A stretch of 6,391 bases of DNA, taken from NCBI GenBank assembly GCA_025359585.1, contig JANYFX010000123.1, forward strand, positions 1 to 6,391, read 5' to 3'. This document shows positions 1 through 5,982 of this stretch, piece by piece. The first letter of the stretch is position 1. Each line of letters begins with the position of its first letter. Made by a program: the position numbers and the translations under genes. Origin of the DNA: Rhizobacter sp. GTDB taxonomy: Bacteria > Pseudomonadota > Gammaproteobacteria > Burkholderiales > Burkholderiaceae_C. The notes beneath the pieces were generated by a model. It searched no databases and had not been told where the DNA came from. It saw only the letters and a list, made by a program, of their open reading frames with translations.

Positions 1-1
1 G

Positions 2-124
2 GAAATGCGCATCCAGCACGCCATGCACACCTACGTGGCGCTGCTCGAATCGCTGTGCCGCGAGTCGCCGTACAACTGGTTCAACTTCTTCGACTTCTGG
101 GCCCCCGATGCCGCTTCTGCCTGA
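2..124 (+). CDS. LpxL/HtrB-like acyltransferase, C-terminal fragment (5' end outside window)
   Basis: Only the last 40 codons are present, read in frame 2 and ending at TGA 122-124. The visible tail holds an RIQHAMHTYVALLE helix and then the aromatic block SPYNWFNFFDFW. This pattern is typical of the C-terminus of the LPLAT/LpxL-type acyltransferases found in aryl polyene clusters, either alone or fused behind a glycosyltransferase. Family members transfer an acyl chain from acyl-ACP to a lipid or sugar acceptor at the inner membrane. Here the acceptor would be the pigment-lipid precursor (inference). The catalytic HX4D motif lies upstream of the window, so activity cannot be judged. The stop codon lies inside the next gene, which starts at 108, a 17-base overlap that indicates coupled translation. 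The family call is fairly secure from the tail plus context; whether it is a stand-alone enzyme or a fusion is unknown. Confidence 0.8.
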   Translation, partial: EMRIQHAMHTYVALLESLCRESPYNWFNFFDFWAPDAASA

Positions 125-725
125 CCGCCGCCGCGCACTGATCGCTCTCGCCGGGCTGGGCTGCGCCACAGTCGCCCGCGCGCAGGCCGGCTTCACGCTC
201 GTGCAGTTGATGCAGACGCTCGCGCAGGTGAAAGCCGGCGAAGCCACCTTCGTCGAGCGGCGCACGGTGCAGATGCTGGAGCGCACGCTCGAATCGTCGG
301 GCCGTCTGTCGTTCGAAGCGCCCGACACCTTCGTGCGCGAAACGCTCAAGCCGCGGCGCGAGAGTGTCAAGGTCGTCGGCAACAACGTGACCATGAGCCA
401 GGGCAGCCGCAGCCGCACGCTCTCGCTCGACGCGGCGCCCGAGGCTGCCGTGATCTTCGAGGCGATTCGCGGCACGCTGACCGGCAACCGGGAGCTGATC
501 GAAAAGCACTTCAAGGCCGTGGTCTCGGGCAATGCCGAACGCTGGTCGCTCGAACTCGTGCCACGCGAAGTGCTGCTGCGCGAGCTGGTCCTGTCGATCC
601 GGATGAGCGGCGTGCGCGCGCTGGTGCGCGAAGTGCTGGTCGTGATGGCCGATGGCGACCGCTCGGTGATGACGATCGAGCCGGTGGTGACGAGCATCGC
701 CGCGCCGGCCAGCGCAGCGCGCTGA
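108..725 (+). CDS. LolA-like outer-membrane lipid/lipoprotein carrier protein
   Basis: The product is a predicted periplasmic protein of 205 aa. Residues 1-25 form a signal peptide: a charged DRRR start, a short hydrophobic core (ALIALAGLGCATV) and an ARA|QA cleavage site after residue 25. The R8-R9-A-L-I string fits a loose twin-arginine pattern. The mature part resembles the LolA fold: an early helix (about 28-45), then a strand with GRLSFEAPDTFVRETLKP (about 65-82) and a KVVGNNVTM strand (about 88-96). It matches the usual 'G.L.f..P....r....P' signature and a length near 200 aa. LolA proteins bind acyl chains in a hydrophobic groove and ferry lipidated cargo across the periplasm. In this operon the cargo is likely the polyene lipid rather than lipoproteins (inference). 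No clear ribosome site precedes ATG 108, so expression probably depends on coupling to the acyltransferase. It is followed directly by the exporter through a TGATG stop/start overlap. Confidence 0.85.
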   Translation: MPLLPDRRRALIALAGLGCATVARAQAGFTLVQLMQTLAQVKAGEATFVERRTVQMLERTLESSGRLSFEAPDTFVRETLKPRRESVKVVGNNVTMSQGSRSRTLSLDAAPEAAVIFEAIRGTLTGNRELIEKHFKAVVSGNAERWSLELVPREVLLRELVLSIRMSGVRALVREVLVVMADGDRSVMTIEPVVTSIAAPASAAR

Positions 726-3151
726 TGCGACCCGGCCTCGCGCAACTCGCGGCGGTCGCCCGCCGCCACGCGCTCGCGCTGTGGCTGGTGTGCGTGCTGG
801 CTGCGGCCGTCGTCACCGCGCGCACGCACTACGTCGCCGACCTCTCCGCGTTCTTGCCGTCGGCGCCCACCGCCGAACAGGCGGTCCTGCTCGACCAGTT
901 GCGCAGCGGCATCGCGGCGCGGCTGGTGCTGGTCGGCATCGAGGGCGGCAGCTTGCCGGAGCGCACCGGCGCGTCCCTGAAGCTCGCGGCAGCGCTGCGC
1001 CAGAGCGGGGCGTTCGAGTCGGTGCACAACGGCGACAACTCGCAGTTCGAAGCGACCGGAAAATTCCTGTTCGATCACCGTTACCTGCTGAGCCCGGCGG
1101 TCGATGCGCAGCGCTTCACGGCCGACGGCATCCGGGCCGCGATCGACGACACCACCAGCCTGCTCGGCACGCCCGCCGGCTCGATGATCAAACCGCTGAT
1201 CCTGCGCGACCCGACCGGCGAGACCGTGCGCATGGCCGAAGCGATGCTGCCGGCGCAGTCGCCACGCAGCGAGGGCGGTGTGTGGGTCTCGCGCAATGCC
1301 GAGCGCGCGGTGCTGCTCGCCACCACCCGCGCCGACGGCGCCGACCTCGACGCGCAGGAGCGCACGCTGCAACTCGTGCGCACGAGCTTCGCGCCGTTCG
1401 AAGGCAAAGGCGAACAACAAGGCCTGCGCCTGATCGTCTCCGGTGCCGGCACGTTCGCGGTGAGTTCGCGCACCCAGATCAAGAGCGAGGTCGAGCGGCT
1501 GGCCATCGCCGGCGGCGTCGCCATCGTCGGGCTGATGCTGCTCGCTTTCGGCGGCTCGCTGCGCACGCTGTTGACCGCCACGCTGCCGGTCGCCAGCGGC
1601 GTGCTCGCCGGCATCGCGGCGGTCAGCCTCACGTTCGGCAACGTGCATGGCATCACGCTGGGCTTCGGCACCACGCTGATCGGCGAAGCGGTCGACTACG
1701 CGATCTACTACCTGATCCAGGCGCGGCCCGCAGCGGGTGGTGCGGCCGGCTCGGGATCACAGCGCTGGCTCAAGGACAACTGGCCGACGGTGCGGCTCGG
1801 CCTGACGACGTCCCTGTGCGGCTTCGCGGCGCTGGTGTTCTCCGGCTTCCCGGGCCTGGCCCAACTCGGTGTGTTTTCGATCGCCGGCCTGACCGCCGCC
1901 GCGTTGACGACCCGCTGCGTCTTCCCGGTACTCGCCCCCGACGGCGCGCCCGGCATGGGCCTGCGCCGCCAGCTCGGCCGCTTCACCGGCGCCTGCGCGC
2001 GGGTCTTGCCGCGTGTGCGCTGGCCATTCGCCGCCGTAACGCTCGCGGCGGCGCTGGCGCTGGCGCTGCTGCCCTCTGCCTGGCGCGGTGACCTGAGCTC
2101 GTTGAACCCGGTCGGCGCCGCCGCGATGCAGGTCGACGCCGACCTGCGCGCCGACCTCGGTGCCAGCGACGCGAGCACGCTGGTCGCCGTGTCGGCCGCC
2201 GACGAAGCCGGTGCACTGGCTGGCGCAGAAGCCGCCGGTGCGCGGCTCGACAAACTGGTGGCCGAGGGTGTGCTGCAAGGCTACGAATCGCCGGCGCGCC
2301 TGCTGCCCAGCCCGGCCGCGCAGAGTGCACGCAAAGCCGCGCTGCCCGAGCCCAAAGCGCTGGCCGAACGCTTGAACGAGGCAACCACCGACGGGCCGTT
2401 GTCGGCGCCGCGCCTCGGCGCTTTTCTCACCGACGTGGAGGCCGCTCGCGCCCAACCCCTGCTCGACCGCGCGGCATTGCGCAGCACGCCGCTGGCCAGT
2501 GCGCTCGACGCGATGCTCGTTCCCGGTGAAGGCGGCCGCCCGTGGCGCGCGCTGCTGAGCCTGCAAGCAGGCGCGCAAGGTGTCGACGTGGCGCGGCTGC
2601 GCCGGGCTCTGGCCGATGTGCCGGGCGCCCAGGTCGTCAACATCAAGGGCGAACTCAACTCGCTCTACACCCGCTACCTGCACGAAGCGATCCTGCAGGC
2701 GCTGCTGGGCGCGCTCGCCGTGTGCGTCTTGCTCGCACTGCACCAGCGCTCGCTCAAGCGCCTGTTGCGCGTCGTGCTGCCGGTGGCGGGCGCGTTGCTG
2801 ATCGTGCTCGCGGGGCTGTCGTTCGCCGGTGTCGCGCTCGGCATCCTGCACCTGGTGGGCCTGTTGCTGATGGTCGCCATCGGCTCGAACTACGCATTGT
2901 TCTTCGACCAGATCCGGGTCGACTTCGAGCAGCACGGCCGCAGCGCCGACAACGACACGCTCGCCTCGCTGGCGCTGGCCAACCTCACCGCCGTGATCTC
3001 GTTCTGCCTGCTCGCGCTGTCGAACATTCCGGCGCTGCGCGCGATCGGTCAGGTGGTGGCGCCGGGCATTCTGCTGAGCCTGGTGCTGGCGGCCGCGTTC
3101 ATCCCGACGCGGAGTGGCGGCTCCTATGGGAAAATGCCGCCGGCGTTGTAG
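725..3151 (+). CDS. MMPL/RND-family exporter
   Basis: This 808-aa inner-membrane protein shows the two-fold RND layout. TM1 is at about 15-32, with a large periplasmic domain at 35-255. Five more segments lie at about 257-276, 280-303, 306-332, 360-403 (probably two) and 433-451. A second periplasmic domain (452-653) is followed by TMs at about 655-672, 680-703, 706-728, 751-768 and 776-794, so about 12 in all. The first half carries GEAVDYAIYYL (320-330), with the D324-Y325 pair expected for proton relay in MMPL proteins. The second half has GSNYALFF (720-727), with N722 where Asp is usual. Family members use the proton gradient to move lipids out of the inner membrane. Next to a LolA-like gene, it probably extracts the polyene lipid and passes it to the carrier (inference). 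It starts at ATG 725, overlapping the previous stop by one base, with no obvious Shine-Dalgarno site. Confidence 0.92.
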   Translation: MRPGLAQLAAVARRHALALWLVCVLAAAVVTARTHYVADLSAFLPSAPTAEQAVLLDQLRSGIAARLVLVGIEGGSLPERTGASLKLAAALRQSGAFESVHNGDNSQFEATGKFLFDHRYLLSPAVDAQRFTADGIRAAIDDTTSLLGTPAGSMIKPLILRDPTGETVRMAEAMLPAQSPRSEGGVWVSRNAERAVLLATTRADGADLDAQERTLQLVRTSFAPFEGKGEQQGLRLIVSGAGTFAVSSRTQIKSEVERLAIAGGVAIVGLMLLAFGGSLRTLLTATLPVASGVLAGIAAVSLTFGNVHGITLGFGTTLIGEAVDYAIYYLIQARPAAGGAAGSGSQRWLKDNWPTVRLGLTTSLCGFAALVFSGFPGLAQLGVFSIAGLTAAALTTRCVFPVLAPDGAPGMGLRRQLGRFTGACARVLPRVRWPFAAVTLAAALALALLPSAWRGDLSSLNPVGAAAMQVDADLRADLGASDASTLVAVSAADEAGALAGAEAAGARLDKLVAEGVLQGYESPARLLPSPAAQSARKAALPEPKALAERLNEATTDGPLSAPRLGAFLTDVEAARAQPLLDRAALRSTPLASALDAMLVPGEGGRPWRALLSLQAGAQGVDVARLRRALADVPGAQVVNIKGELNSLYTRYLHEAILQALLGALAVCVLLALHQRSLKRLLRVVLPVAGALLIVLAGLSFAGVALGILHLVGLLLMVAIGSNYALFFDQIRVDFEQHGRSADNDTLASLALANLTAVISFCLLALSNIPALRAIGQVVAPGILLSLVLAAAFIPTRSGGSYGKMPPAL

Positions 3152-3218
3152 GCTTGTGCTGACGGTCCCCGGCATCCCCCGGGCCCCGGCCTGCCACGCG
3201 GATCATCTCTTTCATCGC
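3152..3218 (+). other. Short intergenic gap, the only one in the window
   Basis: This 67-base stretch separates the exporter stop from the chosen ATG of the deacetylase gene. It is C-rich in the middle (about 3168-3195) and contains no convincing hairpin with a U-run, so no terminator is called. No clear -35/-10 pair is visible. The deacetylase reading frame is open through the whole gap, with possible starts at GTG 3114, ATG 3126 and GTG 3156. Part or all of this stretch may therefore be coding. Confidence 0.5.
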
Positions 3219-4064
3219 ATGCACGTTCACCCGTCTTCTGCCCGCCCGGCCCTCGCGCCCTGGCGCCCACCATTCTTGATCAAGGCCAGCGTCGCCTGCC
3301 ACCTGGGCGCCGGCCTGGCGGTCGCTGCCGCCCCGCAGGTTTGGCCCTGGGCGCTCGGCGCGGTGGTGCTGAACCACGCCCTGCTCACGGGCACCGGCCT
3401 GTGGCCGCGCTCGACCTGGCTCGGCAGCAACCTGCGGCGCCTGCCGGTTGCGGCCACAGCCCGCCATGAAGTGGCGCTGACGATCGACGACGGCCCCGAC
3501 CGAGAAGTCACCCCCGCCGTGCTCGACCTGCTCGACGCGCACGGCGCCCGCGCCACCTTCTTCTGCATCGCGCAGCATGCACAGGCCCACCCGCAGTTGT
3601 GCCGCGAGATCGTGCGGCGCGGCCACAGCGTGCAGAACCACAGCCACCGGCACCGCCACAACTTCTCGTTGCTCGGGCTGCAGGGCTTCGGCCGCGAGAT
3701 CGAAGCGGCGCAAGACGCGCTGAGCCAGATCACCGGCGAGCTGCCGCGTTTTTTTCGCGCACCCGCCGGCTTGCGCAACCCGTTTCTCGCGCCGGTATTG
3801 CACCGGCTCGATCTGCAACTCGTCAGCTGGACGCGGCGCGGTTTCGACACCGTGCGGGCCGAGCCCGAGCGGGTCTTGTCGCGCCTCACGCACCGGCTGG
3901 CAGCCGGCGACATCCTGCTGCTGCACGACCACAACGGGGCGCGCACCGCGACCGGCCGGCCGGTCGTGCTCGAGGTCTTGCCGGCGCTGCTGCGCGCCTT
4001 CGCGCAGAGCGGCCTGCGCAGCGTGACTCTGCCCGACGCCACCCGCACGGAGCTGGCCACGTGA
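3219..4064 (+). CDS. Membrane-anchored polysaccharide deacetylase (NodB homology, carbohydrate esterase 4)
   Basis: From ATG 3219 the protein has 281 aa. Two hydrophobic segments (about 19-37 and 42-62) anchor it in the membrane, followed by a NodB domain (about 84-270). All CE4 motifs are visible: LTIDDGPD with D90 as catalytic base and D91 as metal ligand, ATFF (112-115), NHSHRH (140-145) with metal ligands H141 and H145, FRAPAG (179-184), and LLLHD with H236. It should be an active metal-dependent N- or O-deacetylase. Placed between exporter and methyltransferase in a polyene-lipid operon, it may deacetylate an N-acetylhexosamine on the lipid (inference). The start is uncertain. The frame is open back into the exporter gene, with GTG 3114, ATG 3126 (GGAG at 3111-3114 is 11 bases upstream) and GTG 3156. 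I chose 3219 because the added residues (Cys/Arg/His-rich, MGKCRRRCR...) look unlike family N-termini. Function is secure; the start is about 60% sure. The stop overlaps the next ATG by one base. Confidence 0.88.
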   Translation: MHVHPSSARPALAPWRPPFLIKASVACHLGAGLAVAAAPQVWPWALGAVVLNHALLTGTGLWPRSTWLGSNLRRLPVAATARHEVALTIDDGPDREVTPAVLDLLDAHGARATFFCIAQHAQAHPQLCREIVRRGHSVQNHSHRHRHNFSLLGLQGFGREIEAAQDALSQITGELPRFFRAPAGLRNPFLAPVLHRLDLQLVSWTRRGFDTVRAEPERVLSRLTHRLAAGDILLLHDHNGARTATGRPVVLEVLPALLRAFAQSGLRSVTLPDATRTELAT

Positions 4065-4804
4065 TGGCCGCCACCACAGCCCACGGCGACTGGAAGTCGC
4101 TGGTCGACGCCGCGAGCGCGCCCTACCGCGCCCACGGGCAGTTCGCCTGGCATTTCGCGCGCGGCAAGCTCGGCATGGACCCGGTGTTCGCGCACCTGCT
4201 GCGGCACGGCCTGATCGCACCGCAAGCGCGTGTGCTCGACATCGGCTGCGGCCAGGGCCTGCTCGCCAGCCTGCTGCGCGCGGCCGGCGTGCGTGCCGCG
4301 CGTGGCCAGTGGCCGTCCGACTGGGCCAGCGCGCCGGTCGACGCACGTGTGCACGGCATCGAGCTGATGCCACGCGACGTGGCCCGCGCGCAAGCCGCGC
4401 TCGGCGACAGCGCCGAGTTCGTCTGCGGCGACATGCGCCACGCGACGTTCCCGGCCGTCGATGCAGTCGTGATCCTCGACGTGCTGCACTACGTCAGCAT
4501 CAACGAGCAGAACGAAGTGCTGTTGCGCGTGCGGCGAGCGCTGCCGCTCGGCGGCGTGCTGCTGCTGCGCGTAGGCGATGCAGCGGCACGCCGGCGTTTC
4601 GCGATCAGCCAGTGGGTCGATCGGGCCGTGACACGCGTGCGCGGGCACCGCGTGACACCGGTCTACGGCCGCACGCTGGCAGTGTGGGTCGCGCAGCTGG
4701 AGTCGCTCGGTTTCGAAGTGCAGAGCCTGCCCATGAGCCAGGGCACGCCCTTCGCCAACGTGTTGCTGACGGCCCGAGTGGCCCGCGAAGGGAGCGCGCC
4801 TTGA
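4064..4804 (+). CDS. Class I SAM-dependent methyltransferase
   Basis: A 246-aa cytoplasmic enzyme of the Rossmann-fold methyltransferase class. Motif I is VLDIGCGQG (57-65), the SAM-binding glycine loop. HGIEL (98-101) gives the acidic residue E100 at the end of strand 2 that holds the SAM ribose. CGDM (121-124) gives D123 near the adenine. VVILDVLHYV (135-144) is the post-motif strand, followed by LPLGGVLLLRVGD (160-172). An insertion of roughly 15 residues between motif I and strand 2 (about 78-95, Trp/Pro/Ala-rich) is distinctive. In aryl polyene clusters a methyltransferase of this kind is thought to modify the aryl head group (methoxy or methyl); that substrate is inferred from context. 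ATG 4064 sits in a TGATG overlap with the deacetylase stop, with GGAG at 4049-4052 as a weak, distant ribosome site. The longer upstream open frame (from 3599) is a shadow of the deacetylase gene and is not used. Confidence 0.9.
   Translation: MAATTAHGDWKSLVDAASAPYRAHGQFAWHFARGKLGMDPVFAHLLRHGLIAPQARVLDIGCGQGLLASLLRAAGVRAARGQWPSDWASAPVDARVHGIELMPRDVARAQAALGDSAEFVCGDMRHATFPAVDAVVILDVLHYVSINEQNEVLLRVRRALPLGGVLLLRVGDAAARRRFAISQWVDRAVTRVRGHRVTPVYGRTLAVWVAQLESLGFEVQSLPMSQGTPFANVLLTARVAREGSAP
4787..4794 (+). promoter_or_regulatory. Ribosome binding site for the TTG-started ketosynthase gene
   Basis: GAAGGGAG, the best purine-rich Shine-Dalgarno-like stretch among the gene starts here, lies 6 bases before TTG 4801. 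It decides the start. No ATG or GTG gives a family-like N-terminus nearby, while TTG 4801 makes a protein of the right length and overlaps the methyltransferase stop as TTGA. Confidence 0.75.
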
Positions 4805-5982
4805 AGCCCCTCGCCGTTTCGAGCAGCACGCTGACCACCGGCCTGGGCGCTGGTCGCGCCGTTACGCTGGCCGGCTTGCGGGCAGGCCACACCGGCCTGG
4901 CACCGGCCCGCTTCATGGACGTGGCCCTGCCCACCTGGACCGGCGAGGTGGACGACGCCGACACCATCACCCTGCCCGCCACGCTGCAAGACTTCGACTG
5001 TCGCAACAACCGGCTCGCCTGGCTCGGCCTGCAGCAAGACGGCTTCATCGACGCGGTGCAGCGTGCGCGCCAGCGCTGGGGCGCGCACCGCGTGGCCGTG
5101 TTCCTCGGCACCAGCACCTCGGGCCTGCTGCAGACCGAGCTCGCGTACCACCACCGCGGGCCCGACGGCGCGCTGCCGGCCAGCTACCTGTACGCGACGA
5201 CGCAGAACGCGCATTCGCTCGCGGCCTTCACGGCGCAGGCGCTCGGGCTCGAAGGGCCGAGCTCGGTCGTGTCGACCGCGTGTTCGTCGAGCGCCAAGGT
5301 GTTCGGCAACGCGGCGCGAATGATCCAGGCCGGCCTGATCGACGCGGCCGTGGTCGGCGGTGTCGACAGCATGTGCCTGACCACGCTGCACGGCTTCAAC
5401 TCGCTGGAGCTGCTCTCGCCGCAGATCTGCCGGCCGTGGGACGCCGGGCGCAACGGCCTGTCGCTCGGCGAAGCCGCGGCTTTCGCGCTGGTGGAACGAG
5501 ACAGCGATGCACCGCAAGGCTGGCTGCTCGGCGTGGGCGAAAGCAACGACGGCCACCACATGAGCACGCCGCACCCCGAAGGCGCGGGCGCGATCGCGGC
5601 GATGCAGATGGCGCTGGCCGATGCATCGCTCGCGGCCGCTGAGATCGACTACATCAACCTGCATGGCACCGCGACGCCGAGCAACGACTCGGCCGAAGAC
5701 CGCGCGGTCTGTCATGTTTTCGGGAACAGCACCGCGTGCAGCTCGACCAAGGGCGCGACCGGCCACACGCTGGGTGCTGCCGGCGGAGTCGAAGCGGTGA
5801 TCGCCTTGCTGGCCCTGCAACACGGCTTCATGCCCGGCGGGTTGAACGTGCAGACGATCGACCCGGCCTTGCACGTGAACTACCTGCAGCACAACCGCAG
5901 CGCGCCCTTGCGCCACGTGCTGTCGAATTCATTCGGTTTCGGCGGCTCGAATGCGAGCCTGGTTTTCGGAGCAGTGCGATGA
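4801..5982 (+). CDS. Beta-ketoacyl-ACP synthase, FabF-like (aryl polyene ketosynthase)
   Basis: A 393-aa thiolase-fold condensing enzyme that joins malonyl-ACP to the growing chain by decarboxylative Claisen condensation. The complete catalytic triad is visible: C161 in VVSTACSSS (156-164), H289 in NLHGTATPSND (287-297), and H322 in KGATGHTLGAAGG (317-329). The C-terminal glycine loop SNSFGFGGSNASLVFG (375-390) is also intact. The length is slightly below the 410 aa usual for FabF, with a short N-terminus. The start is TTG 4801, supported by a strong ribosome site and the 4-base TTGA overlap. An in-frame open stretch reaches back to 4309 but lies inside the methyltransferase gene and has no homology-like content. 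The next gene, overlapping by ATGA, is a ketosynthase-like partner, so the two probably form a KS/chain-length-factor heterodimer as described for the ApeO:ApeC pair of known aryl polyene systems (from memory; I do not assign the symbol). Confidence 0.93.
   Translation: MKPLAVSSSTLTTGLGAGRAVTLAGLRAGHTGLAPARFMDVALPTWTGEVDDADTITLPATLQDFDCRNNRLAWLGLQQDGFIDAVQRARQRWGAHRVAVFLGTSTSGLLQTELAYHHRGPDGALPASYLYATTQNAHSLAAFTAQALGLEGPSSVVSTACSSSAKVFGNAARMIQAGLIDAAVVGGVDSMCLTTLHGFNSLELLSPQICRPWDAGRNGLSLGEAAAFALVERDSDAPQGWLLGVGESNDGHHMSTPHPEGAGAIAAMQMALADASLAAAEIDYINLHGTATPSNDSAEDRAVCHVFGNSTACSSTKGATGHTLGAAGGVEAVIALLALQHGFMPGGLNVQTIDPALHVNYLQHNRSAPLRHVLSNSFGFGGSNASLVFGAVR
5968..5971 (+). promoter_or_regulatory. 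Ribosome binding site for the ketosynthase-like partner gene
   Basis: GGAG, 7 bases before ATG 5979, inside the last codons of the ketosynthase gene. With the ATGA overlap it supports translation of the partner protein in step with the ketosynthase, as expected for subunits of one dimer. Confidence 0.6.

Noticed and set aside
156..167. Possible lipoprotein lipobox (GLGC) in the LolA-like leader
   Set aside because: The -3 residue is Gly rather than Leu/Val/Ile and -2 is Leu. A normal ARA|QA cleavage site follows six residues later, so a soluble periplasmic protein is more likely.
1757..3175. Long minus-strand open frame of 472 codons opposite the exporter gene
   Set aside because: Its product is dominated by Arg, Gln, Gly, Ala and His without recognisable domains. 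This is the usual antisense shadow of a GC-rich gene, and the + strand here encodes a clear MMPL protein.
3160..3200. GC-rich run after the exporter gene as a possible terminator hairpin
   Set aside because: I could not form a clean stem of useful length, and no T-run follows. A terminator here would also split an otherwise coupled operon.
3599..4063. Upstream extension of the methyltransferase frame
   Set aside because: The extension is a shadow of the deacetylase gene with Arg/Ala/Pro-rich content. ATG 4064 gives a complete methyltransferase of normal length.
3227..4648. Minus-strand open frames of more than 400 codons opposite the deacetylase and methyltransferase genes
   Set aside because: The products are low-complexity, show no motifs, and lie opposite + strand genes with intact catalytic motifs.
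4309..4800. Upstream extension of the ketosynthase frame
   Set aside because: The translated stretch is Arg/Ala-rich shadow sequence inside the methyltransferase gene. The ketosynthase fold begins at TTG 4801 behind a good ribosome site.
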